NCBI GenBank assembly: GCA_036936605.1
Contig: JAUPFV010000004.1
Span: forward strand, 143,698,973-143,762,972
Direction of reading: 5' to 3'
Source of the DNA: Limnanthes douglasii subsp. nivea
Lineage: Eukaryota; Streptophyta; Magnoliopsida; Brassicales; Limnanthaceae
Length of the DNA stretch: 64,000 nt
A model generated the notes under the pieces. It worked only from the letters and a program-made list of their open reading frames with translations. It was not told the DNA's origin and searched no databases. Position numbers and translations under genes: made by a program. Shown here one piece after another: positions 53,369 through 64,000 of the stretch (the first letter of the stretch is position 1; every line of letters starts with the position of its first letter).

Positions 53369-54580
53369 ACATTAACCTAAGTGCAAAAACGTTCGACTGC
53401 CACGACCATAAAAAAAACAATCGGTGGCCTACCAAGGCCTTCACCCCAAGTATATTTTCTAAAACTCAATTAAGAAGATGGAACATCTGCCAATGACCGC
53501 CTTGATAACTCGAGCCCAAAAGTGTATCAGCCTCGAGGAAGCGAATACCCACAACCATCAAGGAAAGAACAAAAACACACCTAGAAAAAGAAATGTAGTA
53601 GTCATTTTGGAAGAGGCACCCGTATTAAGGCCCATATGGTAGTGCTTCCGCACATGCCAGCCGGTAAATCACATTAAACTTACTTTGTGAACACTAACCT
53701 TTATGAGAAGTTCAAAGACTCTAATTTCCTAAACAATCTGGGAGAAATGACTTCACACCCGGCAATGCAAAACTAGAACATGAGGTGCGAGTACCATCAA
53801 GATCACGGGTACATGAAAAATAGGTTTTGAGTGTTGAAGGCTGAGATTCAGAGGCTCATTAAAACGGTGCACTTAAAGAAGTACGTTGGAAAACCAGACT
53901 AACACCAAGTAGAAAGACCTCACATTATGTGCACCGCACCCCGGGATCGTCAAGATTAGGGAAATTGAGTTGGAGAAGAGGTGGGCAGACTAGAGGGCCA
54001 TAAGGAATAAAAAAAATGGAGAAGAAAGCCAAGACTTACATACCGACTCTTTATGGGGGCACCAGTCGGACAGGGTAGACCCACATATCTTGCAAATAAT
54101 ACATTCAAGAATTGATTTTGGTCATTGATACACCAATAGTAAACTTCATCCGTGTGCGCATATTTTGGGGATGGGCTTCAATGCCAACAATCCTCTTCAC
54201 AGAAAAAGGTCTAGAATACATCTTCCATCCCTAAGATGATGCACTTTTGATAACAACTGGCATTGTAGGTTGTAAGGCGCGTTAGAACCTGGTGGACACG
54301 GGGCAGCGGTAAACGTGTTGTTTAACTTCATAATAAAGCATCTCCCGTTTGAAATCATCATTCATCCAGTCTTTCATCCCATGGTAGGTTTCAGTAGACA
54401 TGTCATCATGCCATTAGGGACAATGCTCTTGTGGGTGTCAACTGAAGCAGCAAGATGGGCCACGACAAAAGTGACCGAGTTCGTGGTCTTCGACAGTCCC
54501 ACCCTTTACAACCTTATTCTAGGAAGATCGTGGCTACACAAATTCAAAGGAGTTTTCTCCATGACCATTAGTGCTTGAAG
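53369..54580 (+). pseudogene. Ty3/gypsy gag-protease remnant (element C)
   Basis: Plus-strand frames give TALITRAQKCISLEEAN near 53490 (gag C-terminal region), CEYHQDHGYMKNRF...LKAEIQRLIKT near 53790 (knuckle-like, later Cys lost), and the protease: NLVDTG, then after a one-base slip AAVNVLFNFIIKHL, HPMVGFSRHVIMPLGTM, VFDSPTLYNLILGRSWLHKF near 54500. This is the plant Ty3/gypsy order. Copia element 2 inserted at its left edge, so its 5' part may lie at 47.9-48.6 kb. Heavily mutated. Confidence 0.75.
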
Positions 54581-55900
54581 TACTTAGTCGATGGAGAAGT
54601 AAAGATAGCTTAAGGCAATTAAAAGATGACACACGAAGGTTTAGCCGAAGCCCTAAAAGAGTAAAACGGACGCTAATGAATCTAAAATATCTATCCAAGT
54701 TTGGCAAACCCCGAACATGAGAGAAGACCACAACAACCCATTATTTTTCTGTAATCTTTTTAAAGTTCACTATCATTTTGCATGTATCCCAACAAGTTAC
54801 CCAAGTCACTACCAATGTAACCGATAATTTTCTAATACCAAAATCTCAACTCATTTTGCCTCCATTATCAGGTATAGTTTTTTATTTTATATAAGTTTAC
54901 ACCCAACCTCATGGCTGGCTAACAGAAGGGTAAAAGATAGGTCGATAACTTGTTTAGTATAAAAATCGGTAAATCGGTAAATCGGTAGAGCATGAGCAAG
55001 CTTACAAAAAAGATACTTCAGGAAAGCCCTCAAGTGGCAATGCCTGCCCAAACCATAAGGCAGAAATAGCTTGTGGGATATGTTCAAACGTCAGTTCAAA
55101 CAAATGGATTTGTCTGAATATGGTTTTATCTTAATGACAAGTAGGAAAAGTACACACCCATAAACGAGTCAGAAAGAAAGTGAATCAACAATATATACGT
55201 AAAAATACTTTCCATTAAGATATCATCAGGGGAATACAAAACATAAGGCGATACACGTCTTCAAATGGGGCACCAACACCCATATCACAAGCCAAAATAA
55301 AAATAGGCCACACATGACAAACAACTATAAAAAACAAGTCGAAAAACAACAGCACAAAAGTCTATTAACTATGAATTTAAGGATCAGGTCTTCAAATGGG
55401 GTAACAACACCCATATTACTCGGGTTGATCTACCTCCCGCGTGGTGATTTCTTTCTTCTCTTTAGTACTAGACAACTCAAGTGATATGGATACATGAAAC
55501 CCCTTTAGTATCTTTCTGATTCCCTCATCACATATTTGGCTAAGAGATTTATAAAAAACAATGAAGTCAGTAGGACCAAAGGTTGAAGTATCCCCCTCGA
55601 TGATGACCTCTTCATCCAAAATCTCGGACGGCCTAGGATAGAAACAAGGGCTACCAAGGGCCAAGATTCCCATTTGAAAATCGTGGGAGCCTCAAGTTCA
55701 AGATTGAGAACCATATCATTATACTTATTTTTTATCGCTTGGACAACCATGACGCGGCCCCAATATTTGAATACATGAATATATGAGATAATCATATTCT
55801 CATATCGGATTTAACATATGCAATTGTTCTTTTTAAAGCACATAAGAATAAGATTACCAAAACTTTATTATCCAAGGTGCAAGATGGGCATGGAAAATAA
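54581..55900. other. Unassigned sequence, possibly continuing element C
   Basis: No domain recognised. 'cttcaaatggggcaccaacacccatat' at about 55259 and its variant with 'ggtaacaa' at 55389 form an imperfect direct repeat about 130 bp apart. Minus-strand frames (55795-55416) are open but match nothing I know. Confidence 0.4.
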
Positions 55901-58900
55901 ATCTAAGACATCAAGAAAATGTACAAGTATTGTTTGAAGAAATAATACCAAAAGTTGCAAAATTTACACTTTAATAAAATTTAAGTTAAATAACAATAAT
56001 AAACTATTGGTGCTATTTTGTTTTATGTTTTCAAAATAGGTTATAAATGGAGATTTACTCTTTTTGCATGATAAAAAAGCTAAAGTAATAATAAAATAAA
56101 TTGAAAATGAGGAAGGAATTAACGGAAAAAAATAGCGAGGAAGAGGTAGCGAAAGATATAAGATATGGATGATTTTGTTTATCATAAAAAAGATCATGTT
56201 CTAAAAACACTATAACGAGAACTACCTCTTAAATAATGGATCTAATGATAATAATGGATGATGATCGCAAATAAAAACCAGAAGAAAAAATTGGAAAGTT
56301 AGGAGGAAAATTAGGAGGAAAATAAGGAAGAAGAAACAAAAGAGAATTGTAAAGATTAATAAGTTGATATATGAAATAATAAAGAGAAAAATAATGATCA
56401 TAATGAAGACAACAATGAAGAACACATTATAGTGATATTGGACGATAGTGATGATGAAATTCAAAATATCATAATACGACAAGAAATGGAAAAAAATGTT
56501 GAATAAAGAAAGAGAAATGGGAAAGGAAGATGGAAAATGAAAAAGAAAAGAAGAAGACTACAAAAAAGAATCGGATAAAAAGATAGAAGAATTGAAACAG
56601 GAATGAGGAAAGAAAAAAGATAGCGCCAACAGAGAATAATGACTTGAAAACTGAACATAGCCAATATGTTATTCTGTTAACAAAAAATGAACTCAAGCGA
56701 GCTCTTAAAAATAAAGGTATTGTTTATTAAAAAATGATTTACAAATAACAAAATAACAAAAAATAATGTATCTAATAATTTATATTTTATAGGAAATGCA
56801 AACTAAAGTTCTCTATAAATATAGATGAAAAATAAACAAGTATAAACTTTTTGTTATAACAATATTTTTTTATTTATGTTACTAAAATTTGGTAAACAAA
56901 AACTAACTCATACTATTCTAACAGAAAATAAGTAGCACAAAAACATTATCAGGATTCTGAAAAAAGAAGTGGCTGACTCATTCTTTTATTATTAATAATG
57001 ATGTTTTTCAAAGTAATTCAAGAGATCAAGTCATAAGGAACTCAAAGAATCGATAACTAAAAATGTAAGAAAGAAGACATATGTATCTTTATCTGTAATT
57101 GCAAGAAGAAATCACAAGAGAAAAGAAATAATATCATGATTTTGATTTCGAACAAGTAAAAGAGAAGAAAAAAAACACCAAAAATAGCAAGTGGAAGAAG
57201 TTAAAAAGTCGATGTTAAGAAAATGGAAAAAATAGAAGAATTCCAACTAGTGGATATTAAGAAAAGGTAAAAAAAAAACAGTTCAAACAATTGATGTTGA
57301 AGAATAGAAAAACTAACTCCTGAAAACACAAGTCCATATATTATAGAAAAAGAGGAGAATAAAGTGAGATACAGATTAATAGTGATATTAATAAGTTCAA
57401 CATGACTCTTTAAGATAAAAAAATCAAATCGGTAAGTAATTTGAAACATATTTATAACATTTATAAAAAAAAAAATTAAATAAGGATTGTGTGATATACA
57501 TGAGACTAATGTTGATACCAATTAATTAAGTGTCGATGACTATCATTTTTATACAGTATTGGATGTAATGAAGCTGAAATTGAAATAACCAAATTTAACT
57601 ATTGTTAGTGTATGTTTGTTTGATTTTGTGTAAAAATAATCGAAATAGGAAATAACTAAAAATATTATATAGGTTTGTTTGTTTGGTTAGTTTTGGGTTT
57701 TAAATGTTTTTTATGTATGCATGTTTGGTATTGGGCCTAAAATTGTTTTCTATGTAATATCCATGGGACTAAAATAGATAGTTTATTCGAAACTGATGAA
57801 TTTAAGTATTAAAACTAAGATAAATATGAAACTTAAATTTGTTATTTTGATTCATTTTTGTAAAACAAAAAGAGGGACAATCCCTGTTTATTTCATTTTT
57901 TTCTTCAAATGATAAAATCACATATTCATTATTTTAACATTATAGATAATTGGTGGTTAACTTTCATACTTACATAGTACGTATCAACCAAAAGAAGCAA
58001 GAATTAACTCTCAAAGTGACAATGTTTTTATAGTTTTGGCCGCATTATCAATATTTTTTTATTACAATGTTTATAGTATACTTTATAATTTACTAATTTT
58101 ATCAAAATAAATTGATAATAGTCGTACACTAAGAAAATAGAAAAAAAGATCCCATATGACAAACTAAAAAACTTCGCATTTATTGAATATTGTTACGTCG
58201 CCATTCCTTTTCACACAAAAATATGAAGCATAAAATTGGATCATTGGACAATACTAGTTCTAGATTCACATCAAGAGATATGCAGACATTATAACTCTAT
58301 GTTTCTAAAATAAAAAAAGTACAAAATACAAACACATGGAATATGTAATAAAAATATTAAACATTCATTGTAAATATGTCTATTATAGAATGATATCATG
58401 TAGAAATAACAATAATAATTTTCTATTCTTTGTTGAAGATGGATCACCTCAGAAAAAAATATGAGTTATAAAAGGAAATGAATTTGTTATAAGAGAATGA
58501 CAATGTCCGCCACATATACGTAGTTCACTTGATTGCAGTATTATGGTATGCGCTTATTTGCATGAGCTTTACCACAAAAAATAAATCGATCCTAAATACA
58601 AAAAATAAAAGGCTAAAACTTTCAGAGCAAGAATGTTTCATACATTCCTAAATGACAAATTCAATGTAAATTTGCATACTCATAAATTTGCATACTCTTC
58701 ACACACATTGTTATAACTATTTTATTTCAATGTTATGCAACCCTTTTAATTTCAATTAGATGGTTTATGTTTTAATTTCATATGACAATATTATAAGTAA
58801 TTTGATTCATAATAGAAATTTGGTTTTTACATGATTTAAAAAAATAGTATTTATGGATACAATTGTCTCGAAATTACATAATCATATAATAAGATCATGT

Positions 58901-59210
58901 AGTTATATTGTCACTCATAAAACAAATCTAATTAATAATGTTAGAATAACAATACGAAGTCAACTGCTCATACGATGGGTAAAAGTAATAGTATTGTTAT
59001 TCCTAATTAGAACAATTATTCATAAAAATTAAGAAACGCACGACAATGAAATTAAATATAAGATATTACACCAGAGCTCAATAAAATTTATACTATTTAA
59101 AATATAAATATATTATATATATAATATTAGAATTAGAAATTACATTAAAATATATGTTTTTGTACATAAAAATAAAAATAAAAAATGAAAAAGACATAAA
59201 AACTCAAACA
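55901..59210. other. AT-rich and, at 56.1-57.4 kb, purine-rich region without recognised genes
   Basis: Long A-rich plus strand with GA-rich patches. The only coherent short frame (about 56387-56506, plus) reads acidic residues followed by EEHIIVILDDSDDE, which resembles a SUMO-interacting motif. It is bounded by stops and too short to call a gene. The remainder is AT-rich with no repeat family I can name. Confidence 0.5.
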
Positions 59211-59214
59211 TTTG

Positions 59215-59590
59215 TCCTCGTTCAATACCTTCTATTATGACCAACAATTTTGCATGTACTGCATTTAAGGTTTCTCACAATCAGTTCACCTCGGAAATAG
59301 ATTCTTTTCTTCTTTGGTCTATCGCATTGTGTTTTCAAAATAAAATATTGTACTATATGAGATTCATCAACAACTGAAGATTTAACAAATGAAGTAAGAG
59401 GTTCCATTGGTAATGAGTAACATTCTCGATACACACTAAAATAAAAATATTATTCAATAAAATGGTCACTTTTATGTTTTGGTGATAACATCCAAACTAT
59501 GAGAACATAGAAATAATCTGATTGTCATTTACCACATGAGCAAGTATAATATACCAAATTTACGACCATTGTTTGATTTGAAAAATCTCA
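59215..59590 (-). pseudogene. MURA-type MULE transposase C-terminus, remnant
   Basis: Minus-strand reading gives a SWIM finger start (VVNLVYYTCSCGK-stop-Q, TGA where Trp is usual), then VYRECYSLPMEPL, RPKKKRIYFRGE and a zinc knuckle KCSTCKIVGHNRRY-stop (TGA in place of the last Cys). This order is the normal C-terminus of plant MURA-type transposases. It lacks an OTU domain and is unlike the transposases of MULE-1 and MULE-2, so it belongs to another MULE family. The N-terminal part is not visible to the right, where LINE-3 begins. Confidence 0.7.
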
Positions 59591-59639
59591 CAAACCGCCG
59601 AGGAAGATGATTGAAAATACCAATTACATCCTAACTCAA

Positions 59640-59757
59640 TTCTCAATCCTACTTAAAAAAGTAGTTAAACTGATAGGCCTAAAGTCAGTCCAGCCCTTGG
59701 GAGCCTCCACTTTAAGAATCAAACAAAGAACAGTAGCACGAGAAAGGTCAAAGGTGG
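59640..59757 (-). pseudogene. Inverted reverse transcriptase fragment of LINE-3
   Basis: Minus strand reads TFDLSRATVLCLILKVEAP, then DFRPISLTTFLSRI, the RT region that normally precedes LKADMEKAFDRLDH found on the plus strand at 59765. Left limit uncertain by about 20 bp. Confidence 0.72.
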
Positions 59758-59758
59758 T

Positions 59759-62162
59759 AATGTAATGCTGAAAGCGGACATGGAGAAGGCGTTTGACAGA
59801 TTGGATCACACTTTTTTGTTAATTGTGATGGCCTCTTTTGGGTTCAGGAAAGATTTCCTAAGGAGGATTGAAAGGGGTTTAGTCAACTGTCAATTTTATG
59901 TTCTGGTTGATGGAAATCTAAGGGGGTTTTTCAGGTCTAACAAAGGGCTTAGACAGGGCGATCCATTATCACCTTGTCTGTTTATTATTGCTCATGAATA
60001 CCTAATGAGAGGCCTAAAGGTTCTTTTTTCTAATATGACTACAATAAAATATAAGCATAGAAGGGACCTGAAGTTACATGTGCTCAGTTTTGCTGATGAT
60101 ATTCTAGTCTTCTGCAATGGGGCAACTGATGCTGCAACAAAAGTAATGGAAATGTTTAGGTATTACGAAGATATTTCCGGTCAGTTGGTCAACAAGGAAA
60201 ATTCCAGAATTATTACCTCAAAGAGATGTTCGAAAATTTATGTTAAAAAGCTCGAAACCTTGTTGGGATTCAAGCAATGCTTCTTGCCCTTCAAGTATTT
60301 GGGAGCTGCAATAAACAACACAAAAAGAGTTAGTGACTATGAGTTTTTAATAGCTAAAACCATCAACAAAATCACAGAATGGGATCCTACAAATCTATCA
60401 TTTAGAGGCAGGCTGATATAGTGCAATCTGTCTTAACTACCTATCCTACTTTCACTATCCAAAGCTCTGAAATTCCTAAGACTATCATTAAGAGGCTGGA
60501 AACACTATATAACAAATTTATGTGGGGCTCTAAAGCTAACAAGACTTCTACTAACTGGGGCAAATGGTCTGCTCTTTGTAAGAATTATGATGAAGGAGGG
60601 CTGAATTTGAGAAGAATCAAGGAAATTGGGGAGGTATACTCTTTTAAACTATGGTTTAACTTGAGAAGGCATGATTCTTTATGGTCACATCTTATGAAGT
60701 CAATCTATTTCAAGAATCAGCATCCACTAATTGGGTCTTTTCACTCTAATAGCTCTCACATTTGGAAAATAATTTGGAGAGTGAGAGATAATGTTGAGAA
60801 TTACATCATGTGGCATGTAAAGACTGGTACTATTGATATAAACCTTGATAGATGGTGTCATAAGGAGCCCTTCATCAAATTTTCCATCAAGGATACTAGG
60901 TCTAATTATGATGGCTCTATGGTAAAGGATTATTAGGAGGATGGTGGATGGAATTGCTTAAAACTTGAGAGTATTTTGGACTCAAATCAAATTCAAAATA
61001 CTCTCAAGCTTTCTCTGGATCCTAACAGCAGTGACTCAATCAGTTGGGCACTCAGTGAGGATGGGGTTTTTAACACTAAAACTACATGGTCTGAAATCAT
61101 AAAAAGGGCACTAAATCTTACCTGTATGCGAGGATATAGAATTCCGTGACCACTCAAAATTACTCCTTTATGCTATGGAGAATCATCAAGGGCCGGGTTC
61201 CAGTTGAATCAGTTCTGCAGAAAAGAAATACCCAATTAGGTTCAAAATGCCAAAGCTGATGTAACACTGAAAACATTAAACATGTTTTTATTGAATGTAA
61301 AAAAGGCATGAGAGGTGAGGGTCTTTTTTGCTGCTTAATTCAATATTCACATTACCAGAAACAAGTCCCATCTCACATGGTAAGAACATGGTTCTCGTCA
61401 TCCAGTAAGGACATCCAGATTCGTTACATTATGCCTCAGATTATTGTTTGGGTAATTTGGCATGCAATGAATAAAAGCAAAATGGAGGATATGATTTTAA
61501 AGGTTGAGGACATGATAGAACATATTATTTACATTCTATCAATTCTGGACAAAGCCAACCTACTAAAGAAGAAACAGTGGGGCAAAGACAGTAACATTGG
61601 TCCATCAATCGGGTGTGTGAACCATTTATCTAAACCTAATATCCCGGTATCCTTAAGCTGGAAAAGTCCAAAACTTGGTCGTTTCAAGCTAAAATCTGAT
61701 GGTGCGTGTTCTGACTCAGGGGAATACTATGGTGGTGGACTGGTAAGGGATAGCTCAAGGAAGATGCTGTTTGGTTATGGTAGGGTTTACGACAAAGGAA
61801 GTCCGATAATTACTGAGACCATATCCATGCTGGATGGTCTTCAGCTTTGCTATGAAAGAGGCATAAACATGTTGGACATTGAGACAGATTCTGGCATTCT
61901 GGTTCAAATGCTCCTAACTGGTAGATCACCATGGTATCTCAGAGCAATCATATCTTGCTGCTTCAAATTGATCTCTTCCAATATGAAAGTCATTCACATC
62001 TTTAGAGAACAAAATGAAGCAACTGATCTTTTGGCAACAATTACTCTCGAATCTAACAAGAACTCTCACTATGAAGGTAATGGAGTCCCTGATAGATTGA
62101 GAGCAACTCTTTTTCTGGAGGAAATTGGTCTTTGTTACTTGAGAAGCAACCATAATAATTGA
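59759..62162 (+). pseudogene. LINE-3 ORF2 (reverse transcriptase to RNase H), broken
   Basis: Reverse transcriptase: MLKADMEKAFDRLDH, GLRQGDPLSPCLFIIAHEYL, VLSFADDILVF (FADD intact), FLPFKYLGAAIN. A one-base slip at 60419 continues to VQSVLTTYPTFTI and WGKWSALCKNYDEGGLNL. Stops occur at 60934 and around 61150. zf-RVT remnants are near 61200-61300. RNase H (to 62162): KLKSDGACSDS, TETISMLDG, DIETDSGILVQ, EATDLLATI, all four acidic residues kept. Inactive but relatively well preserved. Confidence 0.87.
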
Positions 62163-62495
62163 AAGATAAGTTTGTTTGGAAGATTTAAAGAAATACATGG
62201 TGTTCAACTTCATTGAAAGCTTTCGGTCCTCCTTCCTTGTATGTTTGGCTCCAATGAGTGGTTTTCTGGTTTTCCTGGAGAATTTTGGCTATTTTGAAAA
62301 TGAGTTTTGTGAATTAAAAGATCGAACAAAGATTTTGGCTAAGAATCATTAGTGAGGATCGATTTTGAGTCTTGAAGAGAAAGAGAGGAGTTTTTAAGAT
62401 TATGTTCGATTTAGAAATTTTACCTCGATAAATCAAGCTGTGTGTACTTACTATTCGTTTCCAATAAAAGGTTAAAGATTTAGCTGAAAAAAAAA
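62163..62495 (+). other. 3' UTR and A tail of LINE-3
   Basis: Untranslated sequence ending 'aaagatttagctgaaaaaaaaa', similar in form to the tail of LINE-2. Confidence 0.65.
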
Positions 62496-64000
62496 GTGAA
62501 ACTTATTAAAAAAAACTTTTGGTGTTTATTTAAAAAATTACCTTTACGATGAGTTTATAAGGCACCGATTTCAACCAAAAAACATAGGGTGAGCCACTTG
62601 CGTGAAATAATACTGATTTCACACGTCTTCGGTAAGTAGGTGTCCTTAAGAGTGAATAATAAGATGCCACGTCAACTTTCTCTACAGTGTAGTAATACAT
62701 TGCGTACAAGTTTATAATTTTACATATTTTCAAATTACATCTTCGCTTATTTTAACTTTTTGTTTTTTCCAAACAAATATAAAATATTATTTACTCCAAA
62801 CAAGACCGATTAGCCATTGTTAGTTTAAGATCTATCGGCTGGGCTTCTAAAAACTAAATACCTGGTCGGTTGTCCAAAACAAAAAGAAAAACCGAAAAAT
62901 CTATAAACTTATATTTGAAACACGAAAGATAAGATTTTATGGCATTGTTATACACAACCTATAACATTTTTTTCATTATAAGATTAAATATCATGTTTGG
63001 TGTAATATTTCGCTATTAATTTTGTATTTTGAATTATGTCCGAACTTATCTAAACTAAATTACGGATGTAAATATTATAGGAGATTATGATATTATTCAT
63101 GGACCAAAGGTGAAATCCAAAATCAAATATTTTGAAAACGACGTTGAGAGAGAACATGGAGATGAAGAGGAAAACAATTCGAAATATTGTTTTAGATATA
63201 TTCACCAACCGACACAACGTTCTTTTAACGGCACTAAGCAGATAAAACAGACGAGGTTGAATATTTCAATAAAAGCCATAAGTGTCGTCGTCACCACCAT
63301 AATCGAAAGAAACGGAACATAACAGTCGCATCAAAAGATAGAAATGACAAATAAGAAAAGAAAACCGCTGATAACATTGTCCGACCGAGGAAAACGACCA
63401 TGAAGGATGCACAACTCTAACAATAAATGACTTTATATAAAAAAAAGATGCTCATTTCTTACGACCCAACCATGAGTTTTGCCTAATTCGCAACATGATT
63501 TAATGATCCAACCATGGAGTCCTCGAATTTTTCAATCTCCGGTGGTTCGATCATGGACTCATCCATATTATCAACAATACCAAGCACCTCAAATGTAATA
63601 TTAAAATACAATTACATCGCATTCTCACCCAGATGTGTCGTAGGGATTCACGTAGGATTCAGAGCGAATGAATAACCATCAGTATATGAGTTATTTATTG
63701 GAATGTTTTAGATAAATTAAGGAATAAATTACTTGACCTATCGTAGAATACTCAATTTATTTATTGGAATGCTTAAGATGTTACAAAAGTTATAGCTTAA
63801 GTGATATGTCATAAACTATTAATCAATAATACTCTTCGACCAATTAAGAAAAAAAAACATATTCACAAAATAAAAAAAACTAAAGCAATTATTAAGGAGA
63901 TAGAAAAGCTAACCGCGATAGGGCATATACCGGGAGAATATTATCTATTATTGACAACCAATTCGGTATTGGTGAAAAATATGACTGACAAATGGAGAAT
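62496..64000. other. Unassigned right end of window
   Basis: AT-rich with no recognised gene. A 70-codon open frame at 63110-63322 matches nothing I know. 'tttatttattggaatg' recurs at about 63689 and 63757. Confidence 0.5.

Larger units (their letters stand above)
59640..62495 (+). mobile_element. LINE-3, 5'-truncated with inverted 5' segment
   Basis: From about 59759 the plus strand encodes the second half of an L1-type ORF2 and ends with a 3' UTR and A tail (62487-62495). Just before it, on the minus strand (59757 to about 59640), lies an earlier piece of the same kind of ORF2: LILKVEAPKGWTDFRPISLTTFLSRI. An inverted 5' piece next to a direct 3' piece is the typical product of twin priming during LINE insertion. 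Confidence 0.8.

Noticed and set aside
59222..59434. 3' end of a host FAR1-related gene
   Set aside because: Stops at Trp and Cys positions and the MURA-type order of motifs favour a transposon remnant. A host gene relic is not fully excluded.
63110..63322. 70-codon open frame near the right end as a gene
   Set aside because: No family resemblance, no promoter or splice context. It is compatible with chance in AT-rich DNA.
1..64000. tRNA, rRNA, organelle or viral insertions
   Set aside because: No cloverleaf-type tRNA gene, rRNA core or organelle gene was recognised. The tRNA-like strings are primer binding sites of retrotransposons.

Overview
This window is plant nuclear DNA, most likely from a eudicot. 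It is AT-rich, has GT-AG introns, and consists almost entirely of transposable elements with plant-specific features: Tat-type Ty3/gypsy with a second RNase H, Ty1/copia, RNase H-bearing L1-type LINEs with DUF4283-like ORF1 proteins, Mutator-like elements (MULEs), and plant mobile domain genes. I found no convincing host gene, rRNA, tRNA or organelle sequence. I cannot name the species.

Layout. (1) 1-2454, minus: 5' part of a Tat-type Ty3/gypsy element (A), running off the left edge. Its LTR abuts exactly a truncated pol of a second Tat-type element (B, 2455-8800, plus), so A sits inside B. B has a long antisense gene remnant between pol and its 3' LTR. (2) B, a 28.5-kb block (about 9837-38312) and a Ty1/copia element (39325-46409, minus) all interrupt one old LINE. 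Its protein resumes at the same point after each interruption: 8801-9836, 38313-39324, 46410-47938. (3) The 28.5-kb block starts with a 26-bp minisatellite. It then holds a nearly complete LINE with a 17-bp target duplication (10808-17092), two large autonomous-type MULEs (17458-25642 and 26246-36886), a 259-bp MULE-type MITE (37091-37349) and a degenerate CGGTT repeat tract. (4) 48581-53368 is a very young Ty1/copia element, followed by Ty3/gypsy gag-protease remnants. (5) 54.6-59.2 kb is AT/purine-rich DNA with little recognisable content. It is followed by a remnant of an unrelated MURA-type transposase and a 5'-inverted LINE (about 59640-62495). The last 1.5 kb shows nothing.

The notable system is the pair of MULEs, only 594 bp apart. 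Each has 9-bp target duplications, 40-bp terminal inverted repeats beginning GGG, and the same gene set: (a) a FAR1/MURA-like DDE transposase whose reading frame continues into an OTU-type cysteine protease; (b) a plant mobile domain (MAIN/MAIL1-like) gene reading inward from the other end; (c) one (MULE-1) or four (MULE-2) small SANT/Myb-like proteins. In both elements the first intron of each terminal gene holds an array of short quasi-palindromes. In MULE-1 there are three arrays of a 9-bp ACC-N3-GGT core, about 36 copies, spaced almost exactly 22-23 bp apart; the largest (17 copies) lies directly upstream of the SANT gene. The nearby MITE has the same kind of core at 18-23 bp spacing. MULE-2 uses different words and spacing, and adds a 53-bp module resembling its own terminus upstream of its SANT genes, plus a long hairpin with arms of about 215 bp. 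My reading, which is inference, is an element-encoded DNA-binding protein with ordered binding arrays at both ends and at its own promoter.
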